This document shows positions 1-12,311 of a stretch of DNA of 64,000 nt, one piece after another. This stretch comes from Lentinus brumalis. Taxonomy: Eukaryota; Basidiomycota; Agaricomycetes; Polyporales; Polyporaceae. Every line of letters starts with the position of its first letter. Position 1 is the first letter of the stretch. Position numbers and translations under genes: made by a program. Below the pieces are notes generated by a model, which saw only the letters and a list, made by a program, of their open reading frames with translations, searched no databases and was not told the DNA's origin. The stretch spans positions 62,001-126,000 of the forward strand of contig MARA01000060.1 of assembly GCA_001792895.1 (NCBI GenBank), given 5' to 3'.

Positions 1-300
1 CGCCCTCCCTGTGATTCCACGCTGTGTCGCGCAGGTCAAGATCGAGCAGGCCGGCGCTCCAGCTCGACGCGATCCTTGAGCCTCGGGATTACAGATCTTG
101 GAGTCTGAGCAGTCCGACGCGCAGGTACACTATCGCACGTGTAGTACATATATGTGCCATGTAACAGCGACGATCACTCTGGATGTGACTTTGGTCTGGT
201 AGCCCGAGACGTACCGCGAAGGAGACGACCGTGTAGCGTCGAATGCAGCAAGCTCAAGCCGACATCCACGATGCCAATGCTCCACCGTAGGGGTTGCATC
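1..300 (+). repeat. Module P, third copy, cut by the window edge
   Basis: The first 150 bases or so align by eye with about 7820-7960, inside the P module that starts at 5320. Shared stretches include CGCCCTCCCT, AAGATCGAGCA against ACGATCGAGCA, and CTCGACGCGATCCTTGAG. The match fades after about 150, so the right limit is uncertain. No open coding frame is supported here. Its place just upstream of a subfamily-1 deaminase gene repeats the P-then-deaminase order seen further right. Confidence 0.55.
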
Positions 301-415
301 CCATCATTCCGTGTGCGCCAGTCCGCAAGCAGCCGGCACGGAGGTCTCATAGACTACGTGCTGACATGGCTGACTCGAGCCGATGTTGCGGCTGCATCGC
401 GCGTATACGTACCAA

Positions 416-444
416 CCCGCCCTAAACTTCCAAGCGCTCGTGTA
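416..444 (+). promoter_or_regulatory. GCCCTAAA motif upstream of deaminase gene 1
   Basis: The sequence reads CCCGCCCTAAAC followed by TTCCAAGCGCTCG. It is nearly identical to 23745-23773 ahead of the deaminase gene at 23982. Without the 943-bp hAT insertion and its target duplication, it would lie about 200 bp upstream of the ATG at 1567. A promoter role is inferred from position and conservation only. Confidence 0.5.
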
Positions 445-478
445 TGGACTCGGACCTTAGGCTAGGCTAGCATGTATC

Positions 479-1421
479 TAGTGTTGCCGTGGAGTGGAGT
501 CGGAGTCGCTCTGGAGTGTCGCCTATCAAACTCCGAGACACTCCAGAGTAACTCGGAGTCACTCCGGAGTCGTCACGTGATGGGTCGTCTGTGAGCCATC
601 CATGCGCGACTTGTATCTTGTACGAGGGAAGACGAGGTGTATGCCAGAGAAATGTCGTCCAGCTGATGTATGTGGGTTTGGCGGAGTAGCTGATACACTT
701 TGAAGTTCATGATGCCCAACTCAGGTGCGTAGAAGTATGTATGAGTTAGTGCACAATGCATGCGCACCTGCTGCCGGGTCTGCACCCAATCTGCACTGGC
801 CGCCGTCATTCCCTTCTGTAGCCAAAGGCTTGAAGAGCACCTTACCTGAGTATCTCCGCTGATGACAGCTGCTGTGACTATGCTATCCGAGGTGTGCTGG
901 GCCCAACAGTCCACCCTGATCTTCGAGATCCGGGTACGTGCCTGGCGATCCTAAGGTGAGCGAGTGTGCGCATGCCTGAGCTGTACAATAGTACGCTGCA
1001 ACTTCTTTGCTACAAAAGCGAGCGTTTTATCGCGGGAGGACGTCAACTGCCAGCTTCGCGCTGCTTGAGCTGTTGATCGAGGCAGTCGCGATGATCACTG
1101 CGATTACTTGCACCACAAAGTCGTTGGACGGGCTCGTAAGTGCTTAATTTATATAAATACGCTATATCACGATGTCAGTACAGGTTTCTGCGTGCTGGAG
1201 ATCAGCAGACGCGTCCATAGTTGTCGCGTCGCGTTTAGAAACGTGACCGCGCTCGACAGACACACCATTCATTTAGGCGCTAATGTCCAGTTTGCCGTTG
1301 ATCTATATACCATATCTGGCACTCCAGCACGCTCCGGAGTGACCTGGAGTGATGGGCGCCGAGAGGCTGCCAGAGCAGAGTGGAGTGCACTCCGGAGTGC
1401 TCTGACTCCACGGCAACACTA
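479..1421. mobile_element. Non-autonomous hAT-type DNA transposon with 8-bp target duplication
   Basis: The ends are perfect 17-bp terminal inverted repeats: TAGTGTTGCCGTGGAGT at 479-495 and its reverse complement at 1405-1421. They are flanked by an exact 8-bp duplication, CATGTATC, at 471-478 and 1422-1429. Both ends carry clustered subterminal copies of a CTCCGGAGT/ACTCCAGAG motif (about 495-575 and 1320-1405). TA-starting ends, an 8-bp duplication and subterminal hexamer clusters are typical of the hAT superfamily. No transposase frame is visible in 943 bp, so the copy must have been moved by a transposase encoded elsewhere. It interrupts sequence that is contiguous upstream of the paralogous gene at 23982. 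Confidence 0.88.
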
Positions 1422-1566
1422 CATGTATCTCTAGCCTGACTCTCTACACCGACTGAGGTTGGTGGAAAATCTGCCGCTGCTAAGCGTAACTGACGTCGAA
1501 GTTTAGCCCCAGAAAGTCGACTGAACAGTCAACGCACGCACGCAGCCGGCAGAACCTTCTCGAGGA

Positions 1567-3150
1567 ATGAGCATCCCCGCCACCTATAGTCCGATGAGCG
1601 AGGCCCTGCTTGCGCTATACGCATACAAAGGAGGAGACACTGTCCATTCGAAAGATCATGACTACAGAAATGACTTGATGAAGGTACTGTGAAACGTTGG
1701 GATGCGCGTCCAGATGACACTGATCGCTGTTGCTATCTAGGACAAACTCGGCTTCGAATGGGACAACAGGCGTCGCTCCCGCGACGACATCCTCCTGGAT
1801 GCGATGGTGACTATAATTAGCCTTGGATCAGGACGCCAGCCAGTGGCCCTCATACACGACCCTGAGTCGACGCAACTTGAATTAGTGATCGCGTCGGAGC
1901 AGCCCATGACACCCACCCAGCGCGCCGACATTGAACGCTACTTTGCCCTACTCGCTAAGCTGCCTTCGACTATAGACACCCACGGCGAAGCGGAACTACT
2001 GGTTCACGCTTATCGCATGTGTCGCGAGGAGGTCAAGGGCCTCGTGAAGGCACGCGCTGAATGGCTCGACCCTGCGCCGCCTCAAATATCGGATGCAATA
2101 GAGGATCTCCGTGCGAGAGCAAATGAGGTCGACGAGTATGGAAACCGCAGGACCATGCGTCGTGAGATCGACATCCTCACGCGGGCCCAAAGTGCGATCA
2201 GTTCCCTGATAGCATATCGCGACGCCGCCGACGCCGACGCAGAAGATTCACTTGTTCCCCAGCTCCACCACGCTTTGACGGGATGTATCTCCTTCTTATA
2301 CGTTGAGAACAAGAGAGACTTCAGGGTGATAGATAACGCCATAGGTAAGTGCCGAGCATGATTGCCGTTCGAAGTCGGAACTCACGCATAGCGTTCACAG
2401 ATGGCGGCATCAGCGCTTTCCTCGTCGAAGTCAGTTTCCTCAGCCGGGCTCTGGACGATATGATACATGGCGCTAGGAGTGACAAGTTCCTGCGCGCGCT
2501 CTTGACAAAAGGCGTACGCTGCGACTGGATTCATCCAACCCCCGCTAAAGCGGTCTCCATCGCTTTGGAGGGACCATCATGGGGAGGTTTAAGCGCTCTC
2601 CTCCCTGCTTTGAAGGATGCGTCGTTGGATGAGCTCGTTGCTAGACTCGAGGCGAAGCTCAAAGCTGAGGATTACTTCCTCACGAACCGGAACATCGCCT
2701 ATCAGTCGGGGAACCTGCCCGCCACCTTCGAAGTCCAGGTCGCCGCTCACTGCGAGGGTGCTCTAATCTCCTACCTGGCCGACCGACACATCGAGTCGAC
2801 ACTGTACATCGCTACCGCCCTACCGGTGTGTTATACCTGCCACCTGCTCATCGACGTCATGAAGGGAGTACAAGGCTGCAACAACTTCCGCCTTGGCTCA
2901 TACAACGGCGTTATCGATTGCGGTTGGGAGTTCCCCAATGGAATACGCCAGGCAGACGACGTGCAGAAGACGATGATTCAGAAGATCAACGATCAACTGA
3001 AGGAAGGCATAGAAAGGTACCATAAACCAAAAGAGCCTTTTGTGAGTCCGCATTCGCCTCGGCCATCTTGACATACTGTGACCCCTTACTGGCTTTCCAT
3101 AGGTTGAAGAAGACTGGGGCAATATGGAGACGAGCTGGTCCACTGTCTAG
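1567..3150 (+). CDS. Deaminase-fold protein 1, subfamily 1 (OTT_1508-like, tentative)
   Basis: Predicted zinc-dependent deaminase acting on an unknown base or nucleotide substrate. Four exons (1567-1683, 1741-2344, 2401-3041, 3103-3150) give 469 residues with all phases consistent. The N-terminal half starts with a helix containing LLALYAY, followed by a region with LELVIASEQPMTPTQ. The C-terminal domain begins at about residue 241. It carries His357-Cys-Glu359 and Cys384-x-x-Cys387 (ALPVCYTCHLL), the expected zinc ligands and proton-shuttle Glu. The last small exon encodes VEEDWGN, a tail seen in several paralogues. No signal peptide or membrane segment is visible. The start is fixed by alignment with the genes at 10810 and 23982. 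Its likely promoter is split by the hAT element. The deaminase signature is clear; the OTT_1508-like family name is from memory. Confidence 0.82.
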
Positions 3151-3179
3151 TGGAGCAGACCGGCGGCAAGGCTTGAGGC

Positions 3180-5318
3180 CAGACTAGGCCGATTACACAT
3201 TGTAGCATCATGTATATTCCCTGAATGACAGAGACTGGATGTCACAAAGAACCTATGAATGACCACTCCGATAGGATGCGTGCTTCTCGCGGGTGCGTCG
3301 AGCGAAGCAGTGTCCCCGAACAGACCATGACAACCCGAGCGTCGAGAGCAACCAGTTGGCGACTTGTCAGAATGCTCGCGTCGAGCACTGAGGGCCGCCT
3401 CACGGATGAGCAGGACCACGTTCTGCCGCTGACGGCGGGCCTACAGAGCGCAGCCCGCGCCCGTCGCAGATATATTGTTCCGCTGATACCATACTCATTC
3501 GGGCAGCACGCACTGCCGTCTAGAGGCGTGAGCTCCGATCGCACTCGGGGACCTGAGCTCAAGTCTCCATCGCAGCGAAAGGATCACGACGAGGCGGACG
3601 CCGCTCCTGATGAGCCTACTACAGTCAGCGTCCTCGGCGCCCCGTCGTTCTCCATATGCATCTCGAAAGCACTACAACACCACTGTACTGCACATGATAC
3701 CCGTCCGCTACACACAACCGATGAGTTCACGCCGTCAGGGTGCCCAGTGCCCCGCTTGCGATACGCAATTTACACGGCGCCCTTGAGCACCGTCGCACCG
3801 GAAGGGCTGGACGAATTACGAGGTGATTACGTCCTCCGCCATTCCGTAGGATCTGTCCCGTCAGGGTGTCCAGCGCCCGGCGAGATGGATAGGAACTCCA
3901 TACTTACCCATCTCGTGAACAGCATTCGGCTACGCCAGCGCAACTTCGCGATCCTGTACCACCATGCGCACGGAGGCCGACGAGAGCGGACGACACTTCC
4001 GGGGCACGCATAGTCCACCGATGTCATGCAGACGACTGACTGACAGAGTTGCCTAGATGCTTGGGACTCTGTCGAGCTGGAGTGAACCCCGTGCACGACT
4101 CGGCGTTCACACCCGGTCTCCTCCTCCTCCTCCGCCACACCTGAGGCCACAGGACCTCAGACACACCGTACGAAGACCGTGCCTCAAAATTCGCGGTATC
4201 AAAGCGAGATGCACGCTGACATACGCTGACGACTGTTGCAGAAGCCAATCGTAGCATCTCCAGCCCACGAGCCTTTCCCCGGTCCGAGTCGAGGGCGACC
4301 AGCAACGCACTGTCTCATTCGAATGGTTCAACAGCACTCGAAGGTCCGCCACGCCAGCCTGAACGGATTTGCTACAGGTCCCAACAAGAAATCGGAAAGG
4401 CGTTGTGTAAAAGTGCATCCAGACGGCAGCCTCGCAAGTCGCACTGTCAGCGTAACACGGCGTGACTTCCCGCCGTACCCGAGGGCTCAAGACACACATC
4501 GCAAGGCGAGACGCACACTGGCAGCGCACCTGACAGCCCGTCAGCCGAGACTGGCGCGATGCCAGTGTCTGCCTCGGTGTCGCCAACCCAGATACCAGGA
4601 AGGCGTCCACACGAAACTCGAGCACTCACCAAGTTGACTGAAAGATCGCGCGGTCATCGGTCAGGACATCGGCGACAAGTATGCGCAAGCTCGACGACGT
4701 CGGACGCCTTCCGTCCTCCCAAAATGCACAGCTGTACAATCCAGGTTTTGCCGAGGTCAAGAGGGGAGTTCGCTTTCACGGCGCTCGTAGGGTGACCCAG
4801 ATTGTTGACTGGTGGCTTTCTTGAAGACAGCGTAGGATCAGAACGCGCATATGCATACGAAGAGCTCCGAGAAGAAACGAGTCGCGGGACAATGAAGTTG
4901 GAATCATGTACGTACAGTGTCCCCGACATCGTTCACAGCCGCACATACCGACAGAAGCTGCTAGTTACGCGATTCCAGGTCCATGTCCGCATCAGCGCCG
5001 CCCAGACGTAAGACACCCGCCGGGGCTAGACCAAGTCAGCGGCGTCCACTTCATATGTATCATCGACGTTTCTCTGTATCCTTCCCGCTCCAAATGAATG
5101 CCGCCATAATTTGTCGACTACGGAAGAGAACTCCTGTTAGCCCGAGCGCCGTGTTCGAGAAGATTAGACTTGGAGTCGCCGAGCTAGTGCTTTCAGCAGG
5201 AGATTGTGTCAGCACAGAAAGCAGCAAGACGTCAAAAAGACAAGATCTCGACGATCAAAAGTGAGGATGAGGAGGAAGGAGGAAGGAGGAGGACATCGAC
5301 ATTCCGCGGCGCGCTCGG
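3180..5318 (+). repeat. Module Q, copy 1 (non-coding or decayed)
   Basis: The stretch between deaminase gene 1 and the next GCCCTAAA motif aligns in order with 30050-31708, and its right half with 16600-17270. Landmarks shared with the copy at 30 kb include CATGACAACCCG, CGCTGACGGCGGG, GGCGAGATGGATAGGAAC, AGCACTCACCAAGT and GGCGCTCGTAGGGTGACC. Reading frames here are short, mutually overlapping and not conserved between copies, so no gene is called. It ends in a purine-rich GGAGGAAGGAGG stretch (5265-5292). Confidence 0.6.
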
Positions 5319-5340
5319 ACCTGCCCTAAAATGCTAGCGC
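5319..5340 (+). promoter_or_regulatory. GCCCTAAA motif at the head of module P copy 1
   Basis: Reads ACCTGCCCTAAA, then ATGCTAGCGCT. The core and the AGCGC a few bases downstream match the other six copies. It sits at the Q/P junction, where in other units a deaminase gene follows. Confidence 0.45.
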
Positions 5341-8300
5341 TCGGACATTGTGAGCGCCTTCCGCCCGCCGCGCGCGTTCATGGCTCCTCTCACCATGCAT
5401 GCGTTGCTGCAATTCCAAACTTTCATCTTCGGCCTTCATCCAGACTCTGACTCTGAGGCTTCTGAATCTGTAAGATTGGTAAGTTATCGTCGCCATGAGA
5501 AGTCGGCGAACTTCGAACTCACGTCGACTCGAGGCCACGAGGTGAAGGACGCACTGCGCAGGGACGAGCATAGAAGGATGGGTACGTCTGGACCTTGCTA
5601 TACCCTGAAGACATCACACACTAACCTCTTGCGTCTGCCATTTGCGCTACTTAGCGACATGCATGGTGTCGAGGCCAAGCAATCGCGAGACACTGAGGAC
5701 ACGGAAAATCGGGGAAATCGCGTTCTACAGGCATCTGTTGGTAAGTGTTCCGCTTGTATCGGACGCCTCGTCCGCAATATCTGTGCTACCTCCTGGTACA
5801 GCTTTTGATTGAAACAAATCCATAGAATCTACGTGACACGTATGTTCGTGCCCGGACTGCACCCCAGTCCGGCGGTCCACGATGATCCCTTCGAACTTCA
5901 GCCGGTGAGTAGTGCGGCACTTGAGTCTCACTATCTCGCACAAGAGCCTCTTCTACAATTATCGTACTCATGAGAGCACCAATCTGCTTAAAAATCATCC
6001 GTAGTGTCCGCCGCGGCCCTCCCACTCGACTGCGTCTCCCGCCACGCATGGGCAATTGTCCAGCTCCGAGGGCGCGCCTCCATGTGCCACTGTCTCCGTA
6101 TGACATCCTTTGCGGTCGCCTGGTGAGAATTTCATCACGGTCCCATTCTTCTTGTCGTGTAGTCCGCGACGACGGCTGACGTGCCCCGCAGACCCTTGCG
6201 CGCGTCTTCGAAACCGCCAGCATCCCACAGCACTGAACCTCGCAAGTCGAGTCCAAGCCATACAACGCACGCGGTCTCTGCGCCACACCCTATCGTCTCC
6301 CTCGTACGGGATGCGCCAGCGACTTCCTCTCACCCGGTTGGACCCAGTCCAGATCCGCCTCTGGGGATCTGCTACGCGTGCAGCGGTTTTTGCATGCTCG
6401 TGCACGTGTCGCGCACCTCCGTACGTCCGCGAACCCGACCGTTAGTCGGTAGCACTCGGAGTCGTTGGCAGCCAGCCTTTTCCGCTGTGGGTACCATGGC
6501 CGATCACTGGCGATGGACTTTAGCCGTTCGTGCACCCGAGCGGACCCGGGCCAGGTGACGAAGATCGTGATCCAGCAGGAGGTCAGTTCTGGTTCAGCCA
6601 GTATGCTTGCGATCCCTACTCACAATCACCCTTGTCGCAGCCGTCGGTCAGGTGGAGGCCTCAGCTATCACCCGAATGGGCTTCGAGGAGTCACGACGTT
6701 CGGGCCCTCAGGTCTGGGAACGTCTTTGATTCTAGAGATTCTCGTCGAACGACGTCGCCTGCGCCACACCTTGCACGGCGACAAGGAGAGATGTCGCGGG
6801 GACGTAATGCTGCTCGCGGACCTCGACCTCGCACACTTCTAGCCTGCTCGATTCTGCGGAGCGAGCGATGTCTCGGGTCGTCGTACTCCCATAGGCACAA
6901 GTCCGCCCCGCCACCGCCGGACTGCGTCCCCGAGAGATCATGGATGTTGCTGTGCCATGGATGCGGATATTCAGTGTCCTCTCGCCCAGTCCGTCTCGTT
7001 CCGTGTAGCCACGCTGCCTCGAGAGCCCCCGGTTCCGCGCTGCGCCGCCCGCCGCCCGCACCCAGCCTGTATATGTAGTCAGGAATCAGGATAGCAGCGA
7101 AGCACGCACTTTGCGAAACGTCTCCGTGCACCGGGCGGCCTTCGAAATCGCAGCGCGACGGAGATCACGCTCGACCTGCAGCCGCATTCAGAGTCTGTGG
7201 TCGTTCCAGCTTCATGGTCGTCAGACTCGGTCTTGGGATGATCAGTTGATGGAAACGCGAGTGCGGACACCGTCGACTGTCGCTCAATAGGGGACGGCAC
7301 CTCCGCACCGTGAATGAGCGATGCGTCGACGAGCGAGCACGGGAATCGATATGAAGGTACGTCGCAACTACACTTTTCCTTCACTCGTTGAGCAATAACT
7401 GACGCAGACGACAGAGAATGCACTTCGAGGGCCAGCGTGAATGAATTGTGCAGATTAAGTAGCCGAAACGGAGCGATCTGCAGGCGCAAGTCCAGGACGG
7501 TTGCGACGCTGAACTCGATCGTACGTTATCCACCTCAGATCCTCCCAGCTCAGCTGCCGCTGTTCGTTCGCTCATACTATCCATCTTCTCCAGCTGCCAT
7601 CGACGCACTTCTCCTCTCTTCACCGTTCCCCTCCGCATCGACATCCGCCACGCCCATGTATACACGATGGACAGCCCTGGGCTCAACATGGATGTTGAAG
7701 TGGACGCAGCCTACCGCCCTTCGTTCACGCTCAGTGTGCACGCAGGGCTCGTAACGCATTTGGGCGCCGCACCGCGATGGCTCCTCAGGTACACAGTTTG
7801 CGCGGTCGCGTCCGCGTTCGCTGTACGCCCTCCCTCCGATGTCCAAGCTGTGCTGCGCGGGTCACGATCGAGCACGCCGAGGCCCCGGCTCGACGCGATC
7901 CTTGAGCTTTGGAATGACAGATCTCAGAATCTGAGCGGGTCGACGCACAGATGTACTTCAGCCGTCCCTGACGAACCCCCCTTGAGCGACGGACGTGCCT
8001 GCGTCCGCATCTCGCCTTCCAGCCCCAGCACGGGAAGTCAAGGATATGTCAGTGGATACAATGCCGAGCTCGATCCCGTCGTTATATCAGCGCTCGCAAC
8101 CTCGATGCGCTGTCGCGCTGGATGCGTACACCCGACGTAGGTGGATGGATGCCAGACCTCCGATGGACCCGAAGACCCTGCTCTCACTGGCGATTGGGTG
8201 CGTCTCTCTCAACTTCCAGCTCCACTTCGGTTGCTTCGCACGGCCGGACTCTGCATATTGCTGTCCGACGAACAACGTTCGAAGCCCCCACGTACCTTGC

Positions 8301-8590
8301 AGCAAGCATCCGAGTCGATTAATGCAACCCACGCGCCCCTCGCACCACACGGAAAGGAACCAGGTGCATCGTCCATCGAGTGCGAGTCTCCGAGTTCAGT
8401 CACAGGGCGGTGTCGGTTTGCACGTGTGGCTCCGGTCTCCCCAGAAAGTTCCGAAGGTCAGTCTGCGGTCCAGGGGTCAGGACTGCGTAGAACGAAATCT
8501 CGGGTTTGTGGAATAGGTGAGAGTCACCGGGCGATCTTCTCGTCATTCACTGGTGCTGACAGTTATACCGCGCTCGCAGTCTAGGTGAAG
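5320..8590 (+). repeat. Module P, copy 1: duplicated block, possibly a decayed multi-exon gene
   Basis: Aligns collinearly with 17271-20250 over most of its length. Matched landmarks include GGGTACGTCTGGA at about 5579 and 17558, GTTCGGGCCCTCAGGTCTGGGAACGTC (about 6698) against 18866-18890, and a GGTACGTCG splice-like site at 7355 and 19506. Some matched segments end in donor-like GTACGT and resume after CAG, which suggests an old spliced gene. The first such segment would end in similar peptides (EHRRMG and ERKRMG). No continuous frame survives and no domain is recognised. Function unknown; treat as a decayed paralogous block. Confidence 0.5.
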
Positions 8591-8995
8591 CTTCCTGAAT
8601 ACCTCAATGACAAACCTGGCGTTCGGAGTCACCCAGTTCCGACTTCAGGGTGTTCAAGGGAGCTACTCCAGATGCACGTGGAAGTTGTCGGGGGCGACGA
8701 GCGCGACAACGTCGTCCTTCTCATATCCGTACTAGGAAGTCGTGTATGTCTATACCATTCAACTCGAGAGACCGTGGACTCACATGGTGTTGTGAGAAGC
8801 TGCATGGCAATGAACTACTTTATCTCCGGGATCGTCGCCACAGAAGCCCCGCCCTACCCAGCGCTGGGTCCATCCTTCGGCTCGTCCCTCATGTGAGACC
8901 CGTAGTTCTTGCAAACGCGCAGTGCGCGATGCGCTCACGCCGTAGCCAGCCACTCGCACCGAGCGCCGGGCTGTTCGAGAGGAATGCGATACACC

Positions 8996-10310
8996 ATGAT
9001 GTCTCCGGACAGTGCTACTACGTCCGCCATCCTATTTGCAATAAGACGGAGCCAGAAGAGCGTCCCTCAACCTGAAAACTCTCAAATTCTGGCCCAGTAA
9101 TCCTTTCACGAGTCCGAATCTCAAGAAACCGCTGCGCCGGATGATCGCGGACCTGTTCGTCGCCATGCTCCGATTCCAGCCCTGCGGCCAGGACTCGGCG
9201 GTCATCAGCTCATTGGTGGAGGCCATCACGCTCTACATCACCTCTGACGGTCTATACACGTCTCAATCCGGAGAGTTCGTCAACGCCCTGTGTCAGGTCA
9301 TGGAGTCAATCCTACGGATGGCGACCATGGGTCCAGCACCGCTGAGCGAGTCTCTCGCTCTCGCTTAATTCCCTATCCTCTGCGAGCGCAAGGATTGCTT
9401 GATTGCCTGCCGAGATATGGTGGTACGGGTTGCAGAATGACGGCTCCACCAGCGTCGTCTGGGCGACATCAACGTGAAAGGGCTCAAGGAGGGCTTCGAA
9501 GCTCTGGCGCTTCTGATGCGGTCCGTGATCGCGGCCGACTGTCCAGCGAAATCTCTCTGGAAGGTCATGCACAAATGTGTCCCACTGCTTCGCCACCTAC
9601 AGACTCCCGCTCATCAAGAGGTTAGGTGCGTGAAAGACAGACTACTGGAGATCGCATATCTGACGGATCGCTACGCTTTACAGATTCCGTCGTGGGCGAG
9701 TTCCTATGCGACTTGCGAGCGGTCACTGGCGCTATCGCTGGCCTGACCTGGAGGAGCACCATACAGGCACTTGCTGCCAATTCTCCGACGCGCTTCATCT
9801 TCGTCCCGCCGACCCCGCCGTCGGCCTTCGAAGCAGAGCTTACGTCCAATATCCTGCGAGAGCTGTGCAACGAACTGGTAACCGGACACATTCTGTCATT
9901 CTCGGAGGCCTTCAATTGAGTCGTCGAGTAGTTCCCGCCGACGCTTGTGAAGGACGGGAGTCATTTCCGCTCGGACAGCCCCGTCGACGTCCACAGCGAG
10001 GCTACGCTGATGGCGTACGTCCTCCCGAGGACATAGAGCTCCATCGTGAAATCAGCAGCTCCCGCCCTCTATGCTACGCATGCTATACCCTCCAGCAAGC
10101 CATGATGCAGGCGGAAATATGCGTCTTATCGCGCCAACGTTCAAATTTGATGACAATCTCGAGGCCTCCTTTCCTTGGATCCACCCGCCGCTCACCGCCG
10201 ATGTTAGGGAGGCGTTTGCGATGCTTCTCAAGAAGGACGTGCAGAGCTGTGCCGGAAGTGTTTCCGGAGGAAATGTCCGAGAGTGGTGGGCGTACCTTGT
10301 AACTGGGTGA
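8996..10310 (+). pseudogene. Broken subfamily-2 deaminase copy
   Basis: Degenerate relative of the intact gene at 13160-14489. The start MMSPDSATTSAILFAI matches that gene's MTSPDISSVLVAIY. The following N-terminal domain is recognisable in pieces (LFVAMLRFQPCGQ, ITLYITSDG, FEALALLMRS) split by stops at about 9092 and 9366 and by frame changes. The C-terminal half resumes at about 9686 with SVVGEFLCDLRAV and FIFVPPTPPSAFEAELT, then shifts frame again after the catalytic region. The active-site triad reads His-Ser-Glu where paralogues have His-Cys-Glu, while the LCYAC zinc motif is retained in another frame. Too many lesions to be sequencing error. Confidence 0.8.
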
Positions 10311-10809
10311 CGAGTCGTTTTCGCTGGACATGATAGAAGACGGTAGGGGTTTCTCTTACTTCAGCCCGTCCGTAACTGTTGCCAGCGGAACGACTACTAG
10401 AACAATTACAAAGCGAGACACGCTAGGATCAACCGGACGTGTGATGTGCCTGTGTGTAGGATTACGATGAGCGAGAGGACGCGCGAGAGCATAGTCACAT
10501 GTGTCAAGGTGGCAGGGCAGGCGGTTTCACCGAGAAAGACGGACTAGGAGGAAAAGCTCCCGCATTCAAACTCCGAAGTTCTCAACGGCACCGCGACCTT
10601 GGGAATACGGCCTTTACTCTGAGCGACGAGTTACTACAGGGTGGCGAGCAAGCTTCGTGGTTCCCATGCTGCAGGACCGCATGTGCCCCCAAGAGCCAAC
10701 TGTCCGCAAAATAGAAACCTGTAAGCTCCTCGATATTCTAATGGTAGGCTACTCAACCGGTCTTTTTGCAGCCGTATTCCGCCTCCGAGTCGACTATCGC
10801 TTGTGAGCC
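10311..10809 (+). other. Intergenic, downstream of the broken copy
   Basis: About 500 bases between the subfamily-2 pseudogene and the next deaminase start. The first 120 bases (GAAGACGGTAGGGGTTT onward) match sequence after the pseudogene at 22819, so they belong to the duplicated block. No gene and no GCCCTAAA motif found. Confidence 0.5.
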
Positions 10810-12311
10810 ATGATGAACAAATCTCTACTCGCGCTGTACGCATATAAATCCGGGGACTTAGTTCATGCTCGAGAGCATGAAAAGTGCTGTGGTGGCTGGG
10901 AAACGGTACCCTGATTCTCCGTCAGATATCCGCTCGTATCGCACTGATCACCGTTGCGATTTAGAACAAACTGGGCTTCAAATGGTCCAACAGGCATCAC
11001 CCACGTGACAAGATGCTGTTCGATGCGCTGGTGACCATCATCAGTCTTCAGCTCGGACGCCTTCCAGTGGCTGTGGTACTCGAGCCTCATTCAACCCAGC
11101 TCGAGTTAGTGATCGCGTCTGATCAGCCAATGACACAGGCCCAGCGCTCCGACGTTAAGTGCTACTTGTCCTTATTGGCGAAGACCTCCTCAACAGCGAG
11201 CTCCGTCGGCCACACGAGCGAAGCAGACCTCCTGATCCACGCGTATCGTATGTGTCACGACGAGGTCCACAAGATCATGGACGCACGCGTTGCATTGCTC
11301 TCCGATGCACTGCCCCTGCTTGAGAACGCGACTCACGACTACAGGGCGAGGACAGGCGAGGACATGCGCCGCACTTTCAACGTCCTCACGCAGGCCTGTA
11401 ATGCGATCCGTTCTCTCACGCAATATCGAGCGGCAGCCGATGCCAATGCCCTTGTTCCTCAACTCCACAAAGATCTGACGACATTCATCCCCGCTCTATA
11501 CAACAAGGATCACATCGCGCTTCTGGATCGTGTCGCACGTAAGTACTGAACATAATCGCGTTCAAAGGCAATGACCTCACGCACAGGCTCACAGAGCGCG
11601 TTATCACGGGGGCTCTTGTCGAAGTCTGCTTGCTCAGCCGAGCTCTCGAGGACACGATAGAGGTCGCTATGGTCGACCGGGGTTTCCGTGCGCTATTGCA
11701 CAAGGGAATACACTGCGACTGGATCGACCCTGCCCCTCCTGTAGCCGTCGCCATCACTCTCAACGAACCGTCCTTGGAAGAGTTGCGCTCTTCCTCACCT
11801 GCTCTGGACGGCGTGTCGTCGGACGATATAGTCCGAAGGCTCAACGAGAAACTCGAAGCGGGAACGCGATTCCGCACGAATCGGGGCATAACCGACTTGG
11901 GGAAAGTGCCACCCACCTTCACAGTCCAAGTCTCCACTCACTGCGAAGCTGCTCTGATCGCCCACTTCGCCAATCGAAACATTGAATCGACACTATACAT
12001 CGCATCCGCCCCACCAGCCTGTTATTCCTGCTACCTCCTCGCCGAGGCCATGAGGGAAGTCGAAGGCGGCATCAGATTCCAACTGGAGCCGTACAGCGGG
12101 GTCATCGACTGCGGATGGCGGCTCCCTAGTGAACTTTCTCATATGGTCAACGTGGGGAAGACCATGCTCCCCAAGAGCGACGCTCATCTGAAAGCAGCCG
12201 TAGATGCTACACGAAAAGTCAAGGTGCCCTATGTGAGCCCGCTTTCCCTCCCAAGCTATATCTGCGTACTGACCAATCACTGGCTGCCCTTAGGATGACG
12301 AAGACTGGTGA
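10810..12311 (+). CDS. Deaminase-fold protein 2, subfamily 1
   Basis: Predicted zinc deaminase of unknown substrate, 441 residues, four exons (10810-10905, 10965-11538, 11595-12232, 12294-12311). The N-terminal helix reads MMNKSLLALYAYKSGD and ends in the conserved HEKCCGGW just before intron 1. The middle region has LELVIASDQPMTQAQ. The catalytic domain starts near residue 224, with His339-Cys-Glu341 and Cys366-x-x-Cys369 in APPACYSC. The last exon is only 18 bases (DDEDW then stop), shorter than the tail of protein 1. Intron 2 is 56 bp and phase 1, the same as in genes 1 and 10. No stop or frameshift is present, so the gene looks functional. It follows the subfamily-2 pseudogene in the same orientation and converges on gene 3. 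Confidence 0.82.
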
